A stretch of DNA of 64,000 bases, taken from Acidipropionibacterium sp. GTDB lineage: Bacteria; Actinomycetota; Actinomycetes; Propionibacteriales; Propionibacteriaceae. Position numbers and translations under genes: made by a program. The notes beneath the pieces are model-generated. The model saw nothing but the letters and a program-made list of their open reading frames with translations. It made no database searches and was not told the DNA's origin. The first letter of the stretch is position 1. Each line of letters starts with the position of its first letter. The stretch covers positions 291,822 through 355,821 of the forward strand of contig JALCLH010000004.1 in the NCBI GenBank assembly GCA_022647765.1, read 5' to 3'. This document shows positions 48,787 to 57,305 of this stretch, in pieces.

Positions 48787-49650
48787 ATGAAACTCTCCAT
48801 GAACGTCACATCCACCTTCTACGGAAATGTCGTCAACGACATCAAGACTGCCAAAGATGCCGGGTTCGACGGCATCGAACTGCAGAGCCCCAAGCTGTTC
48901 CGCTACCTCGACCAGGGATTCCCCGCCGAGTCCGTCACGCCGATGCTGGAGGGCCTGGAGGTGAGCGGCATCGGGGCGGTCCAGGAGGCCGATCTCGAGA
49001 CCTTCCGGGCCGAGGCCGAGCGGCTCGCCTCCCTCGGCGAGCTCTACGGCGCGCCGAGCCTGCAGATGTGCACCGGTCCGGTCGACGTCCAGGTCGTCAA
49101 GGACTTCCGGGCCGGCATCCTGGCCGACGACGACCCCCGGTTCCGCGGGCTGCTCGGGCGCCCCGAGGACGAGGTCATCACCGAGACCGCCAAGCGGGTC
49201 GGGCTGGCCGCCGACATCGCCGCCGACCACGGGCTGGGCCTCTACCTGGAGCCGCTGGGCTGGGCCCCGGTGCACACCCTCCCCCAGGCACTGCGAATCC
49301 TGGAGATCTGCAACCGCGACAATCTCGGCATCACAGTCGACTTCTGGCACTTCTTCGTCGCCGGGGACACTCCCGAGGACGTCGCCAGGCTCGACCCGTC
49401 GATCATTCACGCGGTGCACGTCTGCGACGGCATCCCGGTCCCCGCCGGTGAGATCCCCGACCAGGGCGTCTCCCGGAATGTGTTCACCGGCGGCGGCTCG
49501 ATCCCGCTCCAGGAGTGGGTGGACGCCGTCAAGGCCACCGGTTACGACGGCTGGTACGCCTCGGAGATCTTCTGCGACAAGTCGGCTGAGTTCGACTTCC
49601 TGGAGGTCGCGCAGACCCTGCGCAATCTGATGCACATCCTGTGCTCGTGA
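48787..49650 (+). CDS. Xylose-isomerase-like TIM barrel (sugar phosphate isomerase/epimerase)
   Basis: 287 residues: MKLSMNVTSTFYGNVVNDIK, DAGFDGIELQSPKLFRYLDQ, LGLYLEPLGWAPVHTL, GITVDFWHFFVAG, HAVHVCDGIPVPAG and WYASEIFCDKSAEF show the AP-endonuclease-2 fold with its acidic and histidine metal ligands. CAGGAG precedes the ATG. The gene stands alone between the two 190-bp repeats. It may be an IolI-like inosose isomerase; that is only a suggestion. Confidence 0.83.
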   Translation: MKLSMNVTSTFYGNVVNDIKTAKDAGFDGIELQSPKLFRYLDQGFPAESVTPMLEGLEVSGIGAVQEADLETFRAEAERLASLGELYGAPSLQMCTGPVDVQVVKDFRAGILADDDPRFRGLLGRPEDEVITETAKRVGLAADIAADHGLGLYLEPLGWAPVHTLPQALRILEICNRDNLGITVDFWHFFVAGDTPEDVARLDPSIIHAVHVCDGIPVPAGEIPDQGVSRNVFTGGGSIPLQEWVDAVKATGYDGWYASEIFCDKSAEFDFLEVAQTLRNLMHILCS

Positions 49651-49682
49651 CCCCCTTCCCCTACTGCTCTGGCAGGTGAATG

Positions 49683-49873
49683 TCCCTGAAATCGGCCACC
49701 ATGCGGCCGGCAAGCTCACTATCCGGTCGGCCGGCGCTATCTGGCCGTTTCCGGGGAACGGTGCCCAAAGCCGTCCCTGGAAACGGCCAGATGCCGGCCA
49801 GAGTGTGGATATTGCAGAGGGCTGCCCGTATGCGGCCGTTTTCAGGGGTATCGCCGGGCCCGAGGATTGCGGG
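49683..49873 (+). repeat. 190-bp dispersed element, copy B
   Basis: A 191-bp direct copy of 48382-48573. Its central hairpin is slightly imperfect (GCTATCTGGCCGTTT with AAACGGCCAGATGCC). It ends 12 bp before the iolE stop. Together with copy A it brackets the TIM-barrel gene at 48787 and the LacI remnant. Confidence 0.88.
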
Positions 49874-49885
49874 GTGGACGGGGGC

Positions 49886-50773
49886 TCAGAAGCCGAAGGT
49901 GTCGCGCAGGTACTTCCGGGCATTGACGGCCTGGACGAAGGGGTCGGCCACCGCCGGGTCCTGCTCCGCCTCGATCATGAACCAGCCGTCGTAACCGGCG
50001 TCGATGACCGGCTTGAGCAGCGGGCCGTAGTCGGTCTCGCCGTCGCCGGGAATGGTGAAGACGCCGGCCAGGATCGCATTGAGGAAGCTCAGGTGCTCGT
50101 CGTGGGCCTTCTTGACGATGGCGGGGCGAACGTCCTTCATGTGCACATGGCCGATCCGATCGGCATAGCGGTCGACGATGGCCTGGGGGTCCTCGCCGGA
50201 GAAGAGCAGGTGGCCGACGTCAAGCAGCAGCTTGACCTTGGAAGGATCGGTGTTCTCCATCAGACGGTCGATCTCGGCAGTAGTCTGCACGCCGGTGCCC
50301 ATGTGGTGGTGGTAGGCGATGATGAGCCCGGACTCCGCGGCGCGCTCCCCCAGCTTGTCCAGCCCGGTGGTGAGGCGGTCCCACTCCTGGTCGGTGTAGG
50401 TGGGCTTGCCGTCGAAGATCGGGGTCTCGCGCTGGCCCTGGATGGTGTGACCCTGCTCGGCCACATTGATGCAGTCGGCGCCCAGGGCGGCCATGTAGTC
50501 GCGGAAGGCGACGAACTCCTGCTCGACCTTCTCATAGGGCTCGGTGGTGAGGTGCAGACCGCACCAGGCGGCGGCGATCTTGATCCCGCGGATATCGAGC
50601 TGAGGCTTCAGGACAGCCGGATCCTTGGGGTATTTGTTGCCGATCTCAGTGCCCTGGAAACCGGCCAGAGCGACCTCGGAGAGGATCTGCTGATAGGTGG
50701 TCTCCCCGCCGAGGGATGGCATGTCGTCGTTGTTCCAGCCGATCGGGGCGATGCCCAGCTTGATGGTGCTCAT
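49886..50773 (-). CDS. iolE: myo-Inosose-2 dehydratase IolE
   Basis: 295 residues from the ATG at 50773 (MSTIKLGIAPIGWNNDDMPS), with GAGGAG close upstream. The start motif GIAPIGWNNDD, then GGETTYQQILSEVALAGFQG and TEIGNKYP are diagnostic of IolE, which dehydrates scyllo-inosose to the trihydroxycyclohexanedione substrate of IolD. YHHHMGTGVQT and LLLDVGHLLFSGEDP carry metal ligands. It has its own promoter with an IolR-like site and is divergent from lacI-3. Confidence 0.94.
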   Translation of the reverse strand: MSTIKLGIAPIGWNNDDMPSLGGETTYQQILSEVALAGFQGTEIGNKYPKDPAVLKPQLDIRGIKIAAAWCGLHLTTEPYEKVEQEFVAFRDYMAALGADCINVAEQGHTIQGQRETPIFDGKPTYTDQEWDRLTTGLDKLGERAAESGLIIAYHHHMGTGVQTTAEIDRLMENTDPSKVKLLLDVGHLLFSGEDPQAIVDRYADRIGHVHMKDVRPAIVKKAHDEHLSFLNAILAGVFTIPGDGETDYGPLLKPVIDAGYDGWFMIEAEQDPAVADPFVQAVNARKYLRDTFGF

Positions 50774-50893
50774 GTTCTCCTCGCTTGCTGAGGCGGCCGG
50801 GACGGACATGCGTCGTCCGCCGTGCCGGATCGCCCGGGTGAGTGCAACCGTCGGTCATTGACGGTCGCGGCAATTCTCCTAGCAACCAGGCCC

Positions 50894-50907
50894 AATGTCA
50901 ATACATT
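50894..50907 (-). promoter_or_regulatory. Variant IolR-type site at the iolE promoter
   Basis: On the minus strand AATGTATTGACATT, sharing the TGTATTGACA core with the other sites and overlapping the -35 TTGACA. A possible -10 GAGAAT lies 17 bp on (50873-50878). Confidence 0.55.
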
Positions 50908-51030
50908 TGACATCGGGGTGTCTCGTTGCTACTCCCCGGCGAGGCTCTCCAGTTGGCCTCCAACCTGTCGCCGGCCAGGCTGCCGCCCGTAGTGTTGGAC
51001 TGGATCCAGCCATGAGGAGGCGTGACCGGC

Positions 51031-52024
51031 ATGGGCAAGAACCCCACCCAGAGCGACGTCGCCGCGGCCGCCGGCGTCTCTCGCGGCCTCGTCTCGCTGG
51101 CCCTGTCCGGCTCTACGCTGGTCGCCGCCGACACCCGGGAGCGGATCCTGGCCACCGCCCGGGAGCTCGGCTACACCCGCGACCTCGGCGCCGCCTCGCT
51201 GGCCGCCGGGCGCTCCCCGGTGCTCGGCGTGGTACTGCCGGACCTGCGCAATCCCTTCTTCGAGGGAGTGGTCGACGCCATCGGGGCCGAGGCCCGCAGC
51301 CAGCACCTGCTGCCCCTGGTGGCCACCGCCTCCGACCTCACCGACCAGGAGGCGCTGATCCTCACCCGCTTCCGCGAGCTGCGGGTCGCCGGTGTGATCA
51401 TGGTCTCCCCGGTGCAGAGCATCTCCGCCCTGGAGCGCGCCGCGAAGACCCTCCCGCTCGTGCTGATCGGCGCCGACATCCCCCACGCCCGGCTGGACTC
51501 GGTCCACGTCGACGAGGACGCCGCCGCTCGGCTCGTCATCGCCCATCTCGTCGAGCGCGGCTGGCGGTCGGTGGTCTCCCTGTCGGAGCGCAGCGGCCCC
51601 GGGGAGGTCTGGATCGAACGGCGTCAGGTGGCGCTGGCGGAGGCGGCCTCGGCGGCCGGTCTCCCGTTCACCTCGATCGAGGGGGCCGAGGACGAGGGCG
51701 CCGCTCCGGTGCTGCGCGCACTGCTCGCCGATGGGCTCGCCGAACGCAGCGCGATCGTCGCCCACAACGACCTGGTGGCCATCGACGCCCTGGCCGTGCT
51801 CCGCGATGCGGGCCTGCGGGCGGGCAGGGACGTCGCGGTGATCGGCTTCGACGACACCCATCTGGCCCGGCGCCCGGAGTTCGGCATCACCTCGGTCTCC
51901 CAGGATTCCGCGCGGCTGGCGCACCTGGCGATGGCCGCTCTGCTGGAACCCCGGTGCCGAGGCGGGTCGGGCCGGTCGCGAGGCGGTGGTGGCGCCCGCT
52001 CTGACGGTGCGCAGTTCCAGCTGA
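51031..52024 (+). CDS. LacI-family transcriptional regulator (frameshift near 3' end)
   Basis: Start is the ATG at 51031 with AGGAGG about ten bases upstream (the GTG at 51022 is too close to it). HTH: TQSDVAAAAGVSRGLVSLAL; effector domain VLGVVLPDLRNPFFEGVVDA through VAVIGFDDTHLARR. Near 51954, after ALLEPR, one extra base moves the frame. Correction gives AEAGRAGREAVVAPALTVRS and a normal LacI ending at the stop 52022-52024. Uncorrected, the frame runs into the palindromic element downstream. Probably regulates the operon at 52322 through the palindrome at 52240. Confidence 0.88.
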
Positions 52025-52069
52025 GGCGACCGCGGCGCGGCGTCGACCGGGTGCGGCCGCAGGATGGAT

Positions 52070-52146
52070 GGTCCCGATCACTCCCGATAGGACCTGTTTT
52101 CGCAGTGCGGGCGCAGGATCACGGCGTGTCGGGAGTGATCGGGACC
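52070..52146 (+). repeat. 77-bp dispersed palindromic element, copy 3
   Basis: Perfect 18-bp inverted repeats (52070-52087 and 52129-52146). The centre is nearly identical to the reverse complement of copy 1, including GCAGTGCGGGCGCAGGATCA. Lies between the lacI stop and the next promoter. Confidence 0.9.
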
Positions 52147-52239
52147 ACCGGGACCGGAGCGCGCCGGGCGAAGCCGCCGAATCTTGTCCGAACAAAGTCT
52201 TGACATTGCGCCCACGCTCTGCGAGGCTGAGTGCAGGTC

Positions 52240-52261
52240 AGATTTAACGCGCGTTAAATCT
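52240..52261. promoter_or_regulatory. 22-bp perfect palindrome, LacI-type operator
   Basis: Each half is AGATTTAACGC; the centre is CGCG. It sits 61 bp before the gene at 52322, downstream of a TTGACA box at 52200-52205. Size, central CG and adjacency to lacI-3 make it a strong LacI operator candidate. Confidence 0.75.
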
Positions 52262-52321
52262 CCGGTGAACCGGGCAGCGAAGCGACCAGCACATCCACAG
52301 GAGCTCAAGGGAGATCTCTTC

Positions 52322-53509
52322 ATGACATCCAGCACTGTCTCCGTCGCCGTCATCGGGGCCGGCATGGCGGGACGCACCCACGCCAACGCCTGGCGCCAGG
52401 TCGGCACCGTCTTCGGCACCGAGGGCGTACCCGAGGTCCGCCGCGCCGCCATCTGCGACGCCTACCTCCCGTTCGCCGAGTCGGCCGCGAAGTCCTACGG
52501 CTACCAGCGGGCCACCTCAGACTGGCACGACATCGAGAAGGCCGACGACATCGACATCGTCTCCATCGTGGTCGCCAACCGATTGCACCGCGAGATCGCC
52601 GAGGCCCTCGTCAAGGCCGGCAAGCACGTCCTGTGCGAGAAGCCGCTCACCGACAACCTCGAGGATGCGAAAGCGATGGCCGGCATCGAGGCCGCCGCCG
52701 GCGTCGTCACCGGGATCGGCTTCGGCTACCGCCGTCATCCCTCGATCGCCGAGATCGCCAAGCTGGCCGCCGACGGCTCGCTCGGCACCGTCATGCAGTT
52801 CGAGGGCCGCTACTGGTGCGACTACGGCGCCGATCCGAACGTCCCGATCGCCTGGCGCTACAAGGGCCCGATGGGTTCCGGCGCCCTGGGCGACGTCGGC
52901 TCACACATCACCGACGTGGCCGAGTTCGTCTGCGGCCCGATCAAGGCCGTCAACGGCGGCACCTTCGCCACCGTCATCGGCAAGCGCCCGCCCGCTCTGG
53001 AGGGGGTCTCGGGAGGGCGCGGCGCCACCACTGGCGCCGAGGCCACCGAGACGGTCGAGAACGACGACATCGCCAAGTTCAACATCGTCTTCGAGTCCGG
53101 GGCGATCGGCTCCATCGGCGTCTCCCGGGTCGCCTTCGGGCTGCCGAACTCCCTGCAGTTCGACGTCTTCGGCACTCAGGGCCGCGCCTCCTTCGACCTG
53201 GCCCGCTCCGGCGAGATCATCCTCGACGACACGCACTCCCCGGCCGGCCTGCGCGGGCCCAAGCAGGTGCTGTCCGGGCCCGGCTTCCCGTACTACAAGG
53301 GCGGCTCCTCGATGGACTTCTCCGGCGTGGGCAACACCCAGATCGAGCAGTTCACCTACCAGTGCCGCGCCTTCCTCGACTCTGTCATCGGCCTGGACGA
53401 GGGCCTGCCGCCGGTGCCCAGCTGGGCCCACGGCTACCGCGCCATGCGGATCGCCGACGCCGTGGCGCGCTCGGCCGCGGCCGGTGGCGCGACGATCGAG
53501 ATCGACTGA
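52322..53509 (+). CDS. Gfo/Idh/MocA-family oxidoreductase
   Basis: 395 residues: VAVIGAGMAGRTHANAW, VLCEKPLTDN with the catalytic lysine, and MGSGALGDVGSHITDVAEFV. The last motif (GGxLxDxGxH-like) is common in sugar and glycoside 3-dehydrogenases of this family rather than in classical IolG. It is followed by a TIM-barrel gene after 41 bp. Such dehydrogenase plus TIM-barrel pairs occur both in cyclitol pathways and in 3-keto-glycoside cleavage, so the substrate is open. Confidence 0.87.
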   Translation: MTSSTVSVAVIGAGMAGRTHANAWRQVGTVFGTEGVPEVRRAAICDAYLPFAESAAKSYGYQRATSDWHDIEKADDIDIVSIVVANRLHREIAEALVKAGKHVLCEKPLTDNLEDAKAMAGIEAAAGVVTGIGFGYRRHPSIAEIAKLAADGSLGTVMQFEGRYWCDYGADPNVPIAWRYKGPMGSGALGDVGSHITDVAEFVCGPIKAVNGGTFATVIGKRPPALEGVSGGRGATTGAEATETVENDDIAKFNIVFESGAIGSIGVSRVAFGLPNSLQFDVFGTQGRASFDLARSGEIILDDTHSPAGLRGPKQVLSGPGFPYYKGGSSMDFSGVGNTQIEQFTYQCRAFLDSVIGLDEGLPPVPSWAHGYRAMRIADAVARSAAAGGATIEID

Positions 53510-53550
53510 CCCGCACATCCGCACAAGAACACCGCACAGAACAGGAATCA

Positions 53551-54546
53551 ATGATGAACATCGGTGCATACACCGCCTGCCTCCACAACTACACGCTTGA
53601 GGAGGCCCTCGACATCCTCAAGGCCGACGACCTCACCGGCGCCGAGGTCAATGTGGGCGGGTTCATCCCCTCCCCGCACTGCCCGGTCGACCTGCTGATC
53701 GGCTCGCAGACCGCCCGCGACGACTACCTGGCCATCTTCGCGTCCAAGGGGATGCGGCTGGCCGGATTCAACTGCTCCGGCAACGTGCTCGATCCCCAAC
53801 CCGACGTCGGCCCCCGTCACGACTACGACCTCAGACGGGCCATCGAGCTGGCCGGCAAGCTCGGCGTCGACGAGATCGTCTGCATGTCCGGGACTCCCGG
53901 CACCGACCCCGACGCGCACTACCCGGCCTGGGTCGTCAATCCCTGGAACGGCGAGCAGCTCGAGGTGCTCGACTACCAGAAGGGCGTCGCCGACCCGTAC
54001 TGGCGCGAGATGGACCTGCGCGCCCAGGACGCCGGCGTCAAGCTCGCCTGGGAGCTGCACCCGCACAACATCGCCTTCACCCCGGTGAACTTCCTCGAGT
54101 TCGCCGGCCGGATCGACGCCAAGAACATCGGCGTCAACATGGACCCCTCCCACCTCATGTGGCAGCAGATGGACATCGTCGAGTCGATCAAGCTGCTGGG
54201 CGACCACATCGTCCACGTCCACGCCAAGGACACCAAGCTGTTCCCCGGCGTCGCCACCCGCGGCGTCATCGACTCCAGCTTCGGACCGGTCCCCGAGGAT
54301 CCGGCGGCCCGGACGCCCACCGGCATGAGCCACTACTGCTCCTCCTGGCCCGAGGACCCGGCCTGGCGCTTCGTCGCCATCGGCCAGGGGCACAACGTCG
54401 CCTGGTGGACCGAGTTCCTGCGCGCGATCAAGGACATCGACCCCGAGATGAACATCAACATCGAGCACGAGGACCAGTCGATGAGCCAGCTCGAGGGCAT
54501 CTCCTACGCGGCGAAGAACCTGCTGGACGCCGACAAGGCGCTCTGA
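53551..54546 (+). CDS. Xylose-isomerase-like TIM barrel (sugar phosphate isomerase/epimerase)
   Basis: 331 residues: MMNIGAYTACLHNYTLEEAL, LAGFNCSGNVLDPQPDVG, KLAWELHPHNIAFTPVNFLE, GVNMDPSHLMWQQMD, DHIVHVHAKDTKL and NINIEHEDQSMSQLEG. The Glu/Asp/His/Glu metal set is complete. Several TIM barrels of this shape are lyases or epimerases acting on keto-sugars produced by a partner Gfo/Idh enzyme. It is the second gene of the operon started at 52322. Confidence 0.85.
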   Translation: MMNIGAYTACLHNYTLEEALDILKADDLTGAEVNVGGFIPSPHCPVDLLIGSQTARDDYLAIFASKGMRLAGFNCSGNVLDPQPDVGPRHDYDLRRAIELAGKLGVDEIVCMSGTPGTDPDAHYPAWVVNPWNGEQLEVLDYQKGVADPYWREMDLRAQDAGVKLAWELHPHNIAFTPVNFLEFAGRIDAKNIGVNMDPSHLMWQQMDIVESIKLLGDHIVHVHAKDTKLFPGVATRGVIDSSFGPVPEDPAARTPTGMSHYCSSWPEDPAWRFVAIGQGHNVAWWTEFLRAIKDIDPEMNINIEHEDQSMSQLEGISYAAKNLLDADKAL

Positions 54547-54603
54547 GAACCCGTTCCGGGAAGCCGGGAGGCGGCCTGGATTCTATTGACGACCCTCTCG
54601 CAC

Positions 54604-54638
54604 TTTGTACTGACAAATAGCGAGAGTGTCCGCTAGAC
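54604..54638 (+). promoter_or_regulatory. Promoter of the alcohol dehydrogenase gene with IolR-type site
   Basis: TTTGTACTGACAAA (54604-54617) overlaps the -35 CTGACA (54610-54615). A 17-bp spacer leads to CTAGAC (54633-54638). A 7-bp inverted repeat (CTCTCGC 54595-54601, GCGAGAG 54620-54626) frames the site. Confidence 0.65.
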
Positions 54639-54726
54639 TGGCTCATGGAACCCACGGAGACTCCATCGGCACACACGAGGAGCCCCAGGGTTCATGAAGA
54701 CTCTGACTCCAACGAAGGACTCACGA

Positions 54727-55860
54727 ATGTCAGTACAACTTCCAGACACCATGCGAGCAGCCGTCCTGAGAGACATCGACACCGGGCTGGAGGTGGGGGT
54801 GATTCGTACTCCTCATCCGAAGGCCGGTGAGGTGCTGGTCAAGGTGAGTGCGTGCGGCCTGTGTCACTCCGACCTGCACGTCATCAGCGGGGCGATCGCC
54901 TTCCCACTGCCGGCCGTGCTGGGCCACGAGGTGGCCGGCGAGATCGTGGAGGTCGGGCCGGGCAATGAGCACAACTGTCTGAAGGTCGGCCAGCGGGTGG
55001 CCGGGGCCTTCCTCATGCCCTGCGGTCAGTGCCCGGCCTGTTCCGAGGGCCGCGACGATCTGTGCGCCCCGTTCTTCGACCTCAACCGGATCCAGGGCAA
55101 GCTCTACGACGGCACCACCCGTCTGGCCGATCTGGACGGCACCCCGATCGCGATGTACTCGATGGGGGGTCTGGCCGAGTACTGCGTGATCCCTTCGACG
55201 TCGGTGGCGGTCGTGCCTGATGCGATTGATCCGGTGACCGGCGCCATCCTGGGCTGTGCGGCGATGACGGCCTATGGTGCGGTGCGCCGCGGCGCCGACC
55301 TGCGTTTCGGGGAGACGGTCGCCGTGGTGGCCACCGGGGGCGTGGGCTCCAACATCATCCAGATCTCCAAGGCCTTCGGGGCCAAGCAGATCATTGCCGT
55401 CGACGTTGCCGACGACAAGCTGGAGGCTGCCCGGGAGCTGGGCGCCACCGATGTGGTGAACTCCCTGAGCCAGAACGTGCACGACTCGGTGTTCGCGCTG
55501 ACCGGCGGGCGCGGGGTCGATGTCGCTTTCGAGGCTCTGGGACGCCCGCAGACCTGGACTTCGGCGTTGGATTCTCTGCGCGACGGCGGTCGGATGGTGC
55601 CGATCGGTCTGGGTGCCGGCGTCCAGACTGCTGAGGTGGAGATCAATCGGACGGTGCGTCGTTCGCAGTCGATCATCGGCAATTACGGGGCGAGGACTCG
55701 CCAGGATCTGCCCGAGGTGGTTCGGATGGCTGCCGAGGGAGCGATCCACTATCAGGACATCGTCTCCCGCAAGCTCCCCTTGGAGAAGGTGGCAGAGGGC
55801 TATAACCTGTTGCGCCAGGGCAAGATCCAGGGTCGCGCGGTGGTCGACATGTCGCTGTGA
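54727..55860 (+). CDS. Zinc-dependent alcohol dehydrogenase (MDR family)
   Basis: 377 residues from the ATG at 54727 (GAAGGA about 7 bases upstream; an in-frame ATG at 54694 is possible). Catalytic zinc ligands are in CGLCHSDLH and GHEVAGE. The structural zinc site is CGQCPACSEGRDDLC, and NAD binding is by VVATGGVGSNIIQ. It is the last gene with an IolR-type site, so it is probably part of the inositol regulon. The substrate (an aldehyde or a polyol) is not evident. Confidence 0.9.
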   Translation: MSVQLPDTMRAAVLRDIDTGLEVGVIRTPHPKAGEVLVKVSACGLCHSDLHVISGAIAFPLPAVLGHEVAGEIVEVGPGNEHNCLKVGQRVAGAFLMPCGQCPACSEGRDDLCAPFFDLNRIQGKLYDGTTRLADLDGTPIAMYSMGGLAEYCVIPSTSVAVVPDAIDPVTGAILGCAAMTAYGAVRRGADLRFGETVAVVATGGVGSNIIQISKAFGAKQIIAVDVADDKLEAARELGATDVVNSLSQNVHDSVFALTGGRGVDVAFEALGRPQTWTSALDSLRDGGRMVPIGLGAGVQTAEVEINRTVRRSQSIIGNYGARTRQDLPEVVRMAAEGAIHYQDIVSRKLPLEKVAEGYNLLRQGKIQGRAVVDMSL

Positions 55861-55905
55861 CCCGCTGCGTGACTCACTGACGCCGCGGCGGCGGACCGCG
55901 ACGCC

Positions 55906-55935
55906 GAAGCCCGGCCCCAGATGGGGCCGGGCTTC
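55906..55935 (+). terminator. Terminator after the alcohol dehydrogenase gene
   Basis: Perfect 13-bp arms (GAAGCCCGGCCCC at 55906-55918, complement at 55923-55935), loop AGAT, followed by TTCCC. It marks the end of the inositol region. Confidence 0.8.
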
Positions 55936-55971
55936 TTCCCACATCAGGCGGGCTGCGGACCCGGCACTGAA

Positions 55972-56578
55972 TCAAACTGGACGGCCGTGAGAAGCGGGCG
56001 GTTGCTGGAATTCTGTTTTCCCGTCGGTGTCTATCTCTGTGACCCAGTTGTTCACTTCGGCGACTGCATCGTCAAGGGATAGAGTGATGCCGCCTGATGC
56101 TGCGGCTCGGGCATAGTCGTCTACCCAATGGTTGTAGGCAGTCAGGGTTGGTGGCCAGTGGCACGTGAGGATCGGTGACCGCGTGGAACTTCTGTGCGGT
56201 CTGGAAGCGCATGGCGATTCCAACGAGCGTATCTGGATCTGGTAGTCCAAAGCCGCTGAGTGGCGGCGCCTCGATGGCCTCGTCTTCGCTGCCGATATAG
56301 CTCTAGCGGTCGAGTTGAGCCGATGCTGAAGCAGGGTGCCGCCCCTGAGCAAGAACCGTTGGCGACCATCTACATCGATAGTGCGTTGCACTGCAGCAAT
56401 CGCCACCAAGGAAACAATGAGCCAGCCAAGACGACCTCCCTTGACTTCAATCACCGAGAGTGCGTTCGGCTTGGGCGATCCAGCCGTTGAGAACCTTGGT
56501 CGAAACAGGCTGTTTGGTCTTAGGCTTCAACATTCCCAGCATCCCAGCCAGGCGGGACTCTATTCGTTCATCGCTCAT
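55972..56578 (-). pseudogene. AbiEii-type nucleotidyltransferase toxin, decayed
   Basis: The ATG at 56578 gives MSDERIESRLAGMLG, which stops at 56451. The next frame continues with GGRLGWLIVSLVAIAAVQR and RFLLRGGTLLQHRLNSTARA, the conserved AbiEii nucleotide-binding start. Further on, GLPDPDTLVGIAMRFQTAQK and HAVTDPH appear in another frame, and the C-terminus (WPPTLTAYNHWVDDYARAA) in a third. The middle of the usual 280-300 residue toxin is missing. The start overlaps the upstream gene's stop, as in AbiE operons. Confidence 0.6.
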
Positions 56579-57008
56579 ATCGAGTCGCCAATACTGCGGT
56601 CAGTTCATCGCGTTCTGTGGCCTTGAAATACCCCCGTGTGTAACCTTTCTTAATCGCTTGTCTCAGCAGATACGTTGGAGTGCCATATTCCATGCACTGC
56701 TCAATTGCGGTCTTCACGGTCACTGTCGGAATCTCTTGCGACCAACCGACTTGCTTGGAGTCAAGGTCTTCATGACGACGATCTCCCGGATCGCCTCCAC
56801 AGGGATGGAGTACGTGTCGCGCCGCCTGACCTCGCCGAACACGGCCGTCCTGTATGCATGCTTGAGGAGGAATTCCATGACCCGATCCGCTGCGCGCGGC
56901 ATCGGTCCATAGATCTCCGTCTGGTCGAAGATGTCCGTTCCGTTGGGGCCGCGCAGCCTGCCGCACTGCATCCACGCCGAAGGAAGGAAGCGGGTCGGGT
57001 CGTCGCAC
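56568..57008 (-). pseudogene. Possible AbiEi-type antitoxin remnant
   Basis: Only the last 55 or so codons look like protein: IPTVTVKTAIEQCMEYGTPT, YLLRQAIKKGYTRGYFKA, ending TRYER. This resembles the C-terminal part of AbiEi antitoxins (a helical stretch of the RQAIxxG kind). Upstream, another frame (DTYSIPVEAIREIVVMKTLT) may belong to the same gene, implying a frameshift near 56750. The N-terminal DNA-binding part is not recognisable. Confidence 0.4.
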
Positions 57009-57305
57009 GCGGCCAGAATGCCCGCGTTAGTCGGCACGATGTCGGAACCCTGCCTGACCGCGAGACCCAAGGTGGACTGAGTGAGGCTTCCCGGACTCTT
57101 GAAGAACATCACAGTGAGCCCCTTTGTCGGAGCAATCATCCTGGCGGCGATATTTGGTCTGTTCAATCTGGGCACGATCATCGCGGGGGTCGCGCATCTG
57201 GCGAACGGCAAGTCTGCGGGTGCCTGAATGACCATCGGCATCGGCGCCGTCTGAACAGTTACACACTGCGCCCGCCGTCCTCCGGCTGTAGTCATTCTCG
57301 GTGAC
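57009..57305. other. 297-bp stretch without a confident gene
   Basis: The region may hold the lost N-terminus of the AbiEi-like gene (minus strand). On the plus strand a 37-codon frame from the GTG at 57114 to 57227 would encode one hydrophobic helix (SPFVGAIILAAIFGLFNLG), but it has no good ribosome site. I do not annotate it as a gene. Confidence 0.35.

Noticed and set aside
48382..49873. 190-bp repeats as ends of an insertion sequence or composite transposon
   Set aside because: No transposase between or near them and no target-site duplication seen; they are direct repeats around metabolic and regulatory sequence.
57114..57227. 37-codon plus-strand hydrophobic ORF
   Set aside because: No ribosome site, weak start codon, and position over a probable decayed minus-strand gene.
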